A DNA stretch of 64,000 nt, taken from the NCBI GenBank assembly GCA_964634005.1, contig CAZWKQ010000007.1, forward strand, positions 61,759 through 125,758, given 5' to 3'. The notes beneath the pieces were generated by a model, which saw only the letters and a list, made by a program, of their open reading frames with translations, was not told the DNA's origin and did not search any database. The position numbers were made by a program, and so were the translations under genes. Position 1 is the first letter of the stretch; the number at the start of each line of letters is the position of its first letter. Positions 16,856 through 24,568 of the stretch are shown piece by piece. This DNA is from CAZWKQ01 sp964634005 (GTDB taxonomy: Bacteria > Bacteroidota > Bacteroidia > Bacteroidales > JACABE01).

Positions 16856-18754
16856 ATGTACGATATTTCAGCACTCAATGAAATGCCAATAGGTGATTTA
16901 ATGGAAATTGCCAAACAATTTAAAATAAAAAAGTACGAAAAAATGGAAAAGCAACAACTGATATATGAAATTCTCGATTATCAGGCAGCAAATCCATCAA
17001 TAGAAGTACTTGAGGAAGAACGTTTAGAAAAAAAGAATAATTTTCGTCCAAAACGTAAAAGAATAATTAAAGAGGTTTCAAAATCAGAAAATTCTGAAAA
17101 AATTGAGAGTGCAAATACAAAATCACCTGAAAGTCAAGTTTCAATAAATTTTGAGTCTGATATCGTACAAAAAGAAAATAAGAAAGAAAGCAAAAAGGAA
17201 AAATTTACACCCGAAAAAACAAATACTGAAAAATCAACAAAAAGTAGTAATCAAAAAAGTACAACTAACAAAAAAATAAATAAAAAGTCGGATAAGTCGA
17301 AACAAGAAAGCGAAAACTCAAATCAGAAAATTGAATTAAAAGTTGAAAACGAACCAATAAAAGAATCTGAAAAAATTAAACCGGTTATTACTAAAAAAAG
17401 CTATATTGATGACGAAACATATAAATTTGATGATATAAAAATTGAAGAAATACTTGAAAGTATTCCTGAGCCTGAAATAGTTTTACCGCAAAAACAAGAT
17501 GAAGAAATAAAAGAAATTAAAGAAACTATTGACTTACCGATTAAAGAAAAAAATGAGGTTCAACATAAACAGAATAAAGAACATGTAAGTTTTAAACCTA
17601 AACAGAACGAAAGAATAAAAGAAGAAATTAACGAATTTGAATCTGTAATAGTTAGTGAAGGTGTATTGGAAATAATGCAGGATGGATACGGATTCTTGCG
17701 TTCATCTGATTATAATTACCTTAATTCTCCCGATGATATTTATGTTTCACAATCGCAGATAAAATTATTCGGATTAAAAACCGGAGATACAGTTAAAGGG
17801 AGTATCAGACCACCTCGCGAAGGGGAAAAATATTTTCCTCTTATTAAAGTGGAAACGATTAATGGAAAGAAACCGGAAGAAGTACGCGACAGAATACCTT
17901 TTGATTATTTAAAACCTCTTTTCCCTGAGGAAAAGTTTAAATTAACAGGTCATCCCGGCGGAACGATTTCCACACGTATTATCGATTTATTTACTCCTAT
18001 TGGTAAAGGGCAAAGGGGTTTAATAGTGGCTCAACCTAAAACCGGTAAAACTGTTTTATTAAAAGAGGTTGCAAATGCAATAGCAGCTAATCATCCCGAA
18101 GCTTATATGATAGTTTTGCTTATAGATGAAAGACCCGAAGAGGTAACTGATATGGAGAGAAGCGTTAATGCTGAAGTTATTTCTTCTACATTTGATGAGC
18201 CTGCCGAAAGACACGTTAAAATTGCGAATATTGTACTTGAAAAGGCTAAAAGATTAACCGAATGTGGTCACGATGTAGTAATTTTGCTTGATTCTATTAC
18301 TCGTTTAGCGAGAGCTTATAATACAGTTTCTCCGGCTTCGGGAAAAGTTCTCTCCGGTGGTGTTGAGGCTAATGCATTGCAGAAACCTAAACGTTTTTTT
18401 GGTGCTGCCAGAAAAATTGAAAATGGAGGCTCTTTAACAATAATTGCTACCGCTCTTATCGATACAGGTTCAAAAATGGATGAAGTTATTTTTGAGGAAT
18501 TCAAAGGAACAGGTAATATGGAACTGCAACTCGACAGAAAACTTGCAAATAAACGCATTTTCCCTGCTATTGATATTGTTGCTTCCTCAACCCGACGCGA
18601 TGATTTATTGCTTGACAAAGATGTTTTACAAAGATTGTGGATTTTGAGAAATCATTTATCGGATATGAATCCTATAGAAGCTATGGAATTTTTAAAAGAA
18701 AAAATGAAATTTACCCAAACAAATGAGGAGTTTCTAATCTCTATGAACGGGTAA
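16856..18754 (+). CDS. rho: Transcription termination factor Rho with long disordered insertion
   Basis: 632 residues, against about 420 for E. coli Rho. The Rho N-terminal domain covers about 1-48 (LNEMPIGDLMEIAKQFKIKK). A low-complexity region rich in Lys, Glu, Ser and Asn fills about 50-265. The RNA-binding cold-shock-like domain follows (GVLEIMQDGYGFLRS), then the ATPase core with Walker A PKTGKT near residue 395, the Walker B-like VVILLDSITRLARAYN, and conserved Q- and R-loop surroundings up to SSTRRDDLLLD. It is an RNA-dependent helicase that ends transcripts. The insertion is typical of Bacteroidota Rho. tRNA-Ser begins only 9 bases after the stop. Confidence 0.97.
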   Translation: MYDISALNEMPIGDLMEIAKQFKIKKYEKMEKQQLIYEILDYQAANPSIEVLEEERLEKKNNFRPKRKRIIKEVSKSENSEKIESANTKSPESQVSINFESDIVQKENKKESKKEKFTPEKTNTEKSTKSSNQKSTTNKKINKKSDKSKQESENSNQKIELKVENEPIKESEKIKPVITKKSYIDDETYKFDDIKIEEILESIPEPEIVLPQKQDEEIKEIKETIDLPIKEKNEVQHKQNKEHVSFKPKQNERIKEEINEFESVIVSEGVLEIMQDGYGFLRSSDYNYLNSPDDIYVSQSQIKLFGLKTGDTVKGSIRPPREGEKYFPLIKVETINGKKPEEVRDRIPFDYLKPLFPEEKFKLTGHPGGTISTRIIDLFTPIGKGQRGLIVAQPKTGKTVLLKEVANAIAANHPEAYMIVLLIDERPEEVTDMERSVNAEVISSTFDEPAERHVKIANIVLEKAKRLTECGHDVVILLDSITRLARAYNTVSPASGKVLSGGVEANALQKPKRFFGAARKIENGGSLTIIATALIDTGSKMDEVIFEEFKGTGNMELQLDRKLANKRIFPAIDIVASSTRRDDLLLDKDVLQRLWILRNHLSDMNPIEAMEFLKEKMKFTQTNEEFLISMNG

Positions 18755-18763
18755 TAAAAAATT

Positions 18764-18853
18764 GGAGAGATGCCGGAGCGGTCGAACGGGGCTGTCTCGA
18801 AAACAGTTGATCTGCCTAAAGCGGATCCGGGGGTTCGAATCCCCCTCTCTCCG
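18764..18853 (+). tRNA. tRNA-Ser(CGA)
   Basis: The acceptor stem GGAGAGA (18764-18770) pairs with TCTCTCC (18846-18852), with discriminator G. The anticodon stem GCTGT/ACAGT encloses loop CTCGAAA, giving anticodon CGA (reads UCG). A long variable arm (stem-forming TGATCTGCC...GCGGATC) is typical of serine tRNAs, and the T loop is GTTCGAA. The 3' CCA is not encoded (GCAA follows). Confidence 0.97.
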
Positions 18854-18873
18854 CAAATTATTGATGAAATATT

Positions 18874-19683
18874 TTATTTTAATATTACTAATTTCTCCGA
18901 CTTTAATATTTTCCCGTTTTCAATTATATTAAGAAAATAATATCCTTTTTCAAGTTTTTCGGCATTTATTGAAATTTCATTGCTACCATTAAGTGTATAT
19001 TCATCTGAAAAATCTAATACCTTTTTCCCCGATATATCGTTAATGGATAATTTTATAATTGATTTTTCTGATAAATTTAATTTTAACGTAAAATGTCCTG
19101 AATTTGGATTAGGATACAGGTAAGCAGAGTTATGATTGTCAGTTGACTGATTTTCATTTATATTGCTCGAGCAAGCCATTGGAATTCCACCGTGACCAGA
19201 AATTACTCCTATTAAATATGCCGCATCTGGTATTGGCCATATATCTTGCTCAATAATATTTTTATTGGGAGCTATCATTATAACAGTAGGGAAAGCTGTA
19301 ATTCCATATGTAGTGGTAATATCAGTTCCGCCGCCCTCAACACCACTTATTTTAGGACAATGTATTCCGTAAGTTTGTCCGAATTGTTGAACTTCTTGAT
19401 TGTTATCTCCTCTATCAATAGAAAGAAAAATAACATTGCTTTCATTGCATCCAAAGTGCTCATAAGCTCCTTGAACTTTAGGTGCAGCTTGTTGACACGG
19501 AACACATGTTGTGTAAAAGAAATCAATAACAACATACTTATTGTTATTAAGATAAGAAAACAAATTGTGCTGAACTCCGTTTATGTCAGTTGCAGTAAAA
19601 TCAACAGCAGTAGTTAACGGACATTGAGAAAATGAATTTATTCCTAAGAATAAAACAAATAAAAAAATAAAATTCTTTTTCAT
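18874..19683 (-). CDS. Secreted thioredoxin-like protein with T9SS sorting domain
   Basis: 269 residues. A signal peptide occupies about 1-20 (ends NSFSQ). A TlpA/ResA-like thioredoxin fold follows with redox motif CVPC (Cys60, Cys63), preceded by VVIDFFYTT, and cis-Pro context ITAFPTVIMI. From about residue 188 a type A T9SS sorting domain begins (YLYPNPNSGHFTLKL) and ends EKLVILK. It is therefore likely exported across the outer membrane, an unusual location for a thiol-disulfide protein. It may be an extracellular oxidoreductase; whether it reduces or oxidises is unknown. No clear -7 element was found upstream. Confidence 0.9.
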   Translation of the reverse strand: MKKNFIFLFVLFLGINSFSQCPLTTAVDFTATDINGVQHNLFSYLNNNKYVVIDFFYTTCVPCQQAAPKVQGAYEHFGCNESNVIFLSIDRGDNNQEVQQFGQTYGIHCPKISGVEGGGTDITTTYGITAFPTVIMIAPNKNIIEQDIWPIPDAAYLIGVISGHGGIPMACSSNINENQSTDNHNSAYLYPNPNSGHFTLKLNLSEKSIIKLSINDISGKKVLDFSDEYTLNGSNEISINAEKLEKGYYFLNIIENGKILKSEKLVILK

Positions 19684-19859
19684 AAAATTAAGTATTAAAT
19701 TATAATAATCTGCAAATAAAACTTAATTTTATTCAAAAGCAAATAAAGTAACTATATTTTAATCTTTTTTTGAAAAAATATACATTTACTTAACTTTTTG
19801 AAAATAAGGTAAATTTAGTTTTTCTCAATAAATTGAAGATTAATTACTGATAAAATAAA

Positions 19860-19897
19860 ATTCCTAACTAAATTTCATTTAAAAGATAGTTAGGAAT
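19860..19897 (-). terminator. Intrinsic terminator after the PLP enzyme gene (distal hairpin)
   Basis: ATTCCTAACTA (19860-19870) pairs perfectly with TAGTTAGGAAT (19887-19897). Read on the minus strand it is followed by a T-rich tract (TTTATTTTATC). It lies 40 bases after the stop codon at 19937. Confidence 0.6.
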
Positions 19898-19904
19898 CAT
19901 TTTT

Positions 19905-19934
19905 AATTTTCAACAATGAAAATTGTTGAAAATT
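19905..19934 (-). terminator. Perfect 13-bp hairpin just after the PLP enzyme gene (proximal)
   Basis: AATTTTCAACAAT (19905-19917) pairs with ATTGTTGAAAATT (19922-19934) around a four-base loop. It starts two bases after the minus-strand stop codon and stands in tandem with the hairpin at 19860-19897. It may act in termination or in protecting the mRNA 3' end. Confidence 0.5.
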
Positions 19935-19936
19935 TA

Positions 19937-21139
19937 TCAGATATAATTGAGTTCTTTTAAGCAGTAATGTATTTTATTGAATGTAAGGTCAATGTCATTA
20001 TCAAGACCTACAGAAAATCTGACTAACCCTTCGCTTAGTCCCATTTGTTTCTGGGTTTCTTCGGGTACTTCAGAAGAAGTGCTTTTTCCGGAATTGCTGA
20101 ATAAAGTTTTAAAGTAACCTAAACTAACAGCAAGATATCCAACTCCTTCATTTTGCATCATTTCCATAAGTTTAGATGCACGTTCCGAGGTTTCCATGTC
20201 AATAGCAATCATACCTCCGAAACCAAATTCGGGGTTCATAATTTTTTTAAGAGTTTCGTAGCCTTTTGACTCAGGAAGTCCGGGATAAATTATTTTTAGT
20301 CCGATTTCTTTGAACTTTTCGGCAAGTCGCATTGCATTATAGCTGTGCTGTTTCATTCTAATATGCAAAGTATGAAGATTTTTCAGAATATTTGAAGAAC
20401 GAAGTGGATCAAGCACAGGACCTAAAAGCATTGCAGTACCATTATTAACATCAATCAGTGAGTTTATATAATCGAAACAACCGCAGATAGCACCTGCAAC
20501 ACAATCGTTCTTGCCGTTAACAAATTTTGTGAGGCTATATACAACTATATGTGCACCGTGTTTTGCAGGAGTAACAATCATAGGCGTAAAAGTGTTGTCA
20601 ACCATAAGTTTAGCACCGAAATTTTCAGCAATTTCAGATAAAGCAGGTAAATCTGAAATTTGCAACAATGGATTTGTCATTGTTTCGGTGTAAATAATCT
20701 TAGTATTAGGACGCATAGCTTTTTTTACAGCGTCTAAATCGGTAATATCAACAAAAGTAACGTCAATATTGAATTTTGGCAGATAATTCTTTAGAAAAGC
20801 GAAAGTACCACCGTAAGTAGTTATGCTTGATACTATATGATCGCCGGTATTTACTAATTGTAATATAGCAGTAGTAATAGCTCCCATTCCCGATGCAGTA
20901 ACCCATGCGGCTTCTGTACCTTCCATAGCTGCTAAAGCATCTGCCAGATATTTATTACTCGGATTCCAATGTCTTGAATATAAAAAACATCCTTGTGTTT
21001 CTCCGTGAAAAGTATCTACCATTGATTTGGCTTCTAGGAAAGTAAATGTAGCAGAGTCGGTAATAGAAGGGTTAACATCGCCAAACTCTCCAAACTGTAA
21101 TAAATTCTGAATATTGGTTGCTGGATCAAATTTTTTCAT
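19937..21139 (-). CDS. PLP-dependent enzyme of the Cys/Met metabolism family (cystathionine/methionine lyase-like)
   Basis: 400 residues, matching the fold-type I gamma family (MetB/MetC/MGL). The PLP lysine is Lys205 in VYSLTKFVNGK. The cofactor-ring contact Tyr109 lies in TTYGGTFAF, and ASGMGAI near 82-88 forms the phosphate cup. The sorting among methionine gamma-lyase, cystathionine gamma-synthase and O-acetylhomoserine sulfhydrylase is not possible by eye. The position that is a reactive Cys in classical methionine gamma-lyase is Gly111 here, which argues against that activity. The gene stands alone between unrelated genes. Confidence 0.88.
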   Translation of the reverse strand: MKKFDPATNIQNLLQFGEFGDVNPSITDSATFTFLEAKSMVDTFHGETQGCFLYSRHWNPSNKYLADALAAMEGTEAAWVTASGMGAITTAILQLVNTGDHIVSSITTYGGTFAFLKNYLPKFNIDVTFVDITDLDAVKKAMRPNTKIIYTETMTNPLLQISDLPALSEIAENFGAKLMVDNTFTPMIVTPAKHGAHIVVYSLTKFVNGKNDCVAGAICGCFDYINSLIDVNNGTAMLLGPVLDPLRSSNILKNLHTLHIRMKQHSYNAMRLAEKFKEIGLKIIYPGLPESKGYETLKKIMNPEFGFGGMIAIDMETSERASKLMEMMQNEGVGYLAVSLGYFKTLFSNSGKSTSSEVPEETQKQMGLSEGLVRFSVGLDNDIDLTFNKIHYCLKELNYI

Positions 21140-21166
21140 ACTTAAACTTTTTTTATTTTTTCAGGG

Positions 21167-21174
21167 CAAAATTA
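21167..21174 (-). promoter_or_regulatory. -7 element for the Cys/Met PLP enzyme gene
   Basis: The minus strand reads TAATTTTG, an exact TAnnTTTG match, 27 bases upstream of the start codon. No clear -33 element was found. Confidence 0.35.
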
Positions 21175-21289
21175 AATCTTTTTAAATAAAATATACATTT
21201 AGATTAAATATTTTTAGTCATTTTTGCCTTTTTTTGAATTTAGATTTTTTTATACTTTCGTGAGTTATTTATTTTATTGAAATTGAAAT

Positions 21290-22549
21290 ATGAAAAGCAG
21301 AGTTATAGTGCTAAATATTAAAGAATTGGTGAATGTTGAGTCTTCCCCTGTATTACTGAAAAAAGGCCATGAAATGCAAAAAATGGAAAGTTTAAAAGAT
21401 GCGTGGCTGCTGATAGAAGATGATAAAATTGCTGATTTTGGTTTAATGAATGATAAAGAAAAGCTGAATTCAATATATAATTATCAAGAATTGGCGAAAA
21501 TAGATGCTACTGATAAGATGGTTTTCCCTTGTTTTTGTGATTCTCATACTCATTTAGTATATGCCGGAAGCAGAGAAATTGAGTATATTGATAAAATAAA
21601 AGGATTATCTTACGAAGAGATTGCAAAAAGAGGCGGGGGAATTTTAAATTCGGCTAAAAGGCTTGAAACTGCTTCTGAAGAAGAGCTAATTGCGGGAGCA
21701 TTGGAGCGTATAAACGAAATAATAAGCTATGGAACCGGAGCTGTTGAAATTAAAAGCGGTTACGGTTTATCAACAGAAAATGAATTGAAAATATTGAGGG
21801 TAATAAAAAAACTAAAAGAACTAACTCCGGTAACTATTAAGTCAACTTTTTTAGGAGCTCATGCTCTACCACTTGAATACAAAAACCGTCAAAATGAATT
21901 TGTAGATTTAATTATTAATGAAATGTTACCTATGGTAGCTTCTGAGGATTTAGCTGATTTTGTGGATGTTTTTTGTGATAAAGGATTTTTTACAACTGAA
22001 GATACCGAAAGAATATTAATGGCTGCCATGAAATACGGACTCAGGGCAAAAATTCATGCTAATGAATTGGATTTTTCAGGCGGAATACAGATAGGTGTGA
22101 AATATAATGCACTTTCAGTCGACCATCTCGAATATACAGGTGACGAAGAAATTGAAAGCTTACTTAATTCCGAAACAATGCCTACAGTATTACCGGGGGC
22201 GGCATTTTTCCTTAATATGCCATTGGCTCCTGTCAGAAAAATGATAAATGCCGGACTGCCTGTTGCTCTTGCAAGCGATTTTAATCCGGGTTCATCTCCA
22301 TCAGGCAATATGCAACTAATACTATCAATGGGTTGTATCAATTATCGAATGCTTCCTGAAGAAGCAATAAATGCCGTTACTTTAAACGGAGCTTATGCCA
22401 TGGGCGTAAGCAACGAATTGGGAAGTATTGCCAAAGGTAAAATTGCCAATGTGTTCATTACTAAGAAAATACCTACTTATGAGTTTATGCCCTATGCTTA
22501 TGGCAGCAATAAAGTTGAAAAGGTAATTCTTAGAGGAAAAGTACAATAA
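21290..22549 (+). CDS. hutI: Imidazolonepropionase
   Basis: 419 residues, the usual length. It belongs to the amidohydrolase superfamily: metal-binding CDSHTHLVYAGSRE early in the barrel, substrate-binding EIKSGYGLSTENELK, metal-ligand histidines in FLGAHALPLEY and KIHANELDFSGG, and ALASDFNPGSSPSG. It hydrolyses imidazolonepropionate to N-formimino-L-glutamate, step 3 of histidine breakdown. ftcD follows 32 bases later and takes the product, so the pair forms a functional unit. hutH and hutU are not in this window. Confidence 0.97.
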   Translation: MKSRVIVLNIKELVNVESSPVLLKKGHEMQKMESLKDAWLLIEDDKIADFGLMNDKEKLNSIYNYQELAKIDATDKMVFPCFCDSHTHLVYAGSREIEYIDKIKGLSYEEIAKRGGGILNSAKRLETASEEELIAGALERINEIISYGTGAVEIKSGYGLSTENELKILRVIKKLKELTPVTIKSTFLGAHALPLEYKNRQNEFVDLIINEMLPMVASEDLADFVDVFCDKGFFTTEDTERILMAAMKYGLRAKIHANELDFSGGIQIGVKYNALSVDHLEYTGDEEIESLLNSETMPTVLPGAAFFLNMPLAPVRKMINAGLPVALASDFNPGSSPSGNMQLILSMGCINYRMLPEEAINAVTLNGAYAMGVSNELGSIAKGKIANVFITKKIPTYEFMPYAYGSNKVEKVILRGKVQ

Positions 22550-22581
22550 AGGTCGAGAAACAATAAATTAATAAAACAGAT

Positions 22582-24282
22582 ATGAATAAAATAATAGAGT
22601 GTGTACCTAATTTCAGTGAAGGTAGAGATTTGAATGTTATTAAACAAATAACTAATGAAATTGAGAAAATTGAAGGTGTAAAATTACTTGATGTAGATCC
22701 GGGTGCTACAACAAACAGGACTGTAGTAACTTTTGTAGGAACTCCCGAAAAAGTAATTGAAGCAGCTTTTCAGGCAGTTAAAAAAGCTCAGGAATTAATT
22801 GATATGCGTTTTCATAAAGGCGATCATCCCAGATTTGGAGCTACCGATGTTTGTCCTTTAGTGCCTGTTGCAGGCGTTACAATGGAAGAAGTTGCCGAAT
22901 ATGCTCACAAATTGGCTAAAAGAATTGGGGATGAATTACATATACCAGTTTACTGTTATGAAAATGCTGCAAAAGAACCAAAACGCCGAAATCTTGCCAA
23001 TTGTCGTCAAGGCGAGTATGAAGGATTAAGCGACAGGATAGGTACTGAAGAATGGAAGCCCGATTATGGTCCTACAGTATTTGATGATAAAGTTGCAAGG
23101 TCAGGAGCTACTGCAGTTGGTGCCAGAGATTTTTTAATTGCCGTTAATTTCAATTTAAATACTACATCAACCCGTCGTGCTAATGCTATTGCTTTTGACG
23201 TGCGTGAAAAGGGAAGACCAAAGCGCGAGGGAAATCCTATTACCGGTAAAATTGTTGTTGATGAAAACGGTAATCAGGTTATGATACCCGGTACTCTCAA
23301 AGGAACAAAAGCTATAGGTTGGTTTATCGAAGAGTACGGCATTGCTCAGGTATCAATGAATATTACTAATATTTCTCAAACTCCTTTACATGTAGCTTTT
23401 GATGAAGTTTGTGACAAGGCTGCTGCCAGAGGTGTTAGGGTAACAGGGCTTGAAATAGTTGGCTTGGTCCCTAAACGTGCAATTATAGAAGCTGGAAAAC
23501 ATTATCTGCTGAAACAACAGCGTTCAGTTGGAGTTTCTGAAGAAGAAATTATAAAAATTGCAATAAAATCAATGGGATTAGATGATTTAAAACCATTTAT
23601 TCCTGAAGAGAAAATTATAGAATATGTTTTAGAGTCGGAAAATAAAAAGAAAAAACTGATTGATTTCACATGCAAAGGATTTGCCAACGAAACAGCCTCT
23701 GAGTCTCCTGCTCCGGGAGGTGGTTCAATTTCGGCATATATAGGTGCTTTAGGTGCCGCTTTAGCTACAATGGTGGCAAATTTATCTTCGCATAAAGCCG
23801 GTTGGGACGAAAGATGGAAAGAGTTTTCCGATTGGGCTGAAAAAGGTCAAAAAATCAAAGATGAATTACTTTTCTTGGTTGATGAAGATACAAATGCTTT
23901 TAATAAAATAATGGATGCTTTTAGTTTACCAAAAGGCACCGATGAAGAGAAAAGAATAAGAACCAATGCTATTCAGGAAGCCACATTGTATGCTACAGAA
24001 GTTCCATTTAAAACTATGCAAAAAGCATTCGAGGCTTTTGAAGTCATAAAAGCTATGGCTGAAATTGGAAATCCTAACTCCGTTTCTGATGCTGGTGTAG
24101 GTGCATTATGTGCACGTTCGGCTGTTTTGGGTGCATTTTTAAATGTGAAAATTAATGCCGGCGGTATTAAAGACAAATCATTAGTTGATGATATAATTGC
24201 AAAAGCTTCCGAAATTGAGCAAAAGACAATAATCATTGAAAAAGAAATACTTGATATTGTTAATTCAAAAATTAATCTGTAA
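22582..24282 (+). CDS. ftcD: Glutamate formimidoyltransferase / formimidoyltetrahydrofolate cyclodeaminase
   Basis: 566 residues with two domains. The N-terminal transferase domain (about 1-330) starts IIECVPNFSEGRDLNVIKQI and contains HKGDHPRFGATDVCPLVPV, with its conserved His. The C-terminal cyclodeaminase domain (about 355-560) contains SESPAPGGGSISAYIGALGA. The fusion moves the formimino group from formiminoglutamate to tetrahydrofolate and then releases ammonia, giving 5,10-methenyl-THF. It couples histidine breakdown to one-carbon metabolism. Immediately downstream of hutI. Confidence 0.96.
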   Translation: MNKIIECVPNFSEGRDLNVIKQITNEIEKIEGVKLLDVDPGATTNRTVVTFVGTPEKVIEAAFQAVKKAQELIDMRFHKGDHPRFGATDVCPLVPVAGVTMEEVAEYAHKLAKRIGDELHIPVYCYENAAKEPKRRNLANCRQGEYEGLSDRIGTEEWKPDYGPTVFDDKVARSGATAVGARDFLIAVNFNLNTTSTRRANAIAFDVREKGRPKREGNPITGKIVVDENGNQVMIPGTLKGTKAIGWFIEEYGIAQVSMNITNISQTPLHVAFDEVCDKAAARGVRVTGLEIVGLVPKRAIIEAGKHYLLKQQRSVGVSEEEIIKIAIKSMGLDDLKPFIPEEKIIEYVLESENKKKKLIDFTCKGFANETASESPAPGGGSISAYIGALGAALATMVANLSSHKAGWDERWKEFSDWAEKGQKIKDELLFLVDEDTNAFNKIMDAFSLPKGTDEEKRIRTNAIQEATLYATEVPFKTMQKAFEAFEVIKAMAEIGNPNSVSDAGVGALCARSAVLGAFLNVKINAGGIKDKSLVDDIIAKASEIEQKTIIIEKEILDIVNSKINL

Positions 24283-24330
24283 TTAAATTATATTTTTAAT
24301 CAGGTATTTTACTTAAATTCAATTTATTTT

Positions 24331-24378
24331 AAACCCGTATTTGTTTTGATTATAAATGAATACGGGTTTAACATTTTT
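24331..24378 (+). terminator. Intrinsic terminator after ftcD
   Basis: AAACCCGTAT (24331-24340) pairs with ATACGGGTTT (24360-24369), with a T-rich tract after it. It closes the hutI-ftcD unit. Confidence 0.75.
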
Positions 24379-24515
24379 TAACTGCTTCAAAAGAACAGTT
24401 GCATATATTTTGCGTTCTTTTAATCGTAATTAAAATATTAATTATAATTATAAAATAACATATTGAATATCAATATATGTTTATTATTTACTATGTTAAT
24501 ATTTTAATTATTTGA

Positions 24516-24549
24516 TGACAAATTGTCATATTTTAGTGAAATATTGTCA
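24516..24549 (+). promoter_or_regulatory. TTGTCA half-site array upstream of the DegP-type protease gene
   Basis: TGACAA-A-TTGTCA (24516-24528) is a dyad, and another TTGTCA follows at 24544-24549, 21 bases on, about two helical turns. The array ends 20 bases before the start codon. It could be a regulator or alternative sigma-factor site controlling an envelope-stress gene. The binding protein is unknown. Confidence 0.3.
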
Positions 24550-24568
24550 AACTTAAAAAACGCAACAA

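Noticed and set aside
19246..19617. 123-residue open frame opposite the secreted thioredoxin-like gene
   Set aside because: Antisense shadow; the minus-strand gene has signal peptide, CVPC and T9SS domain.
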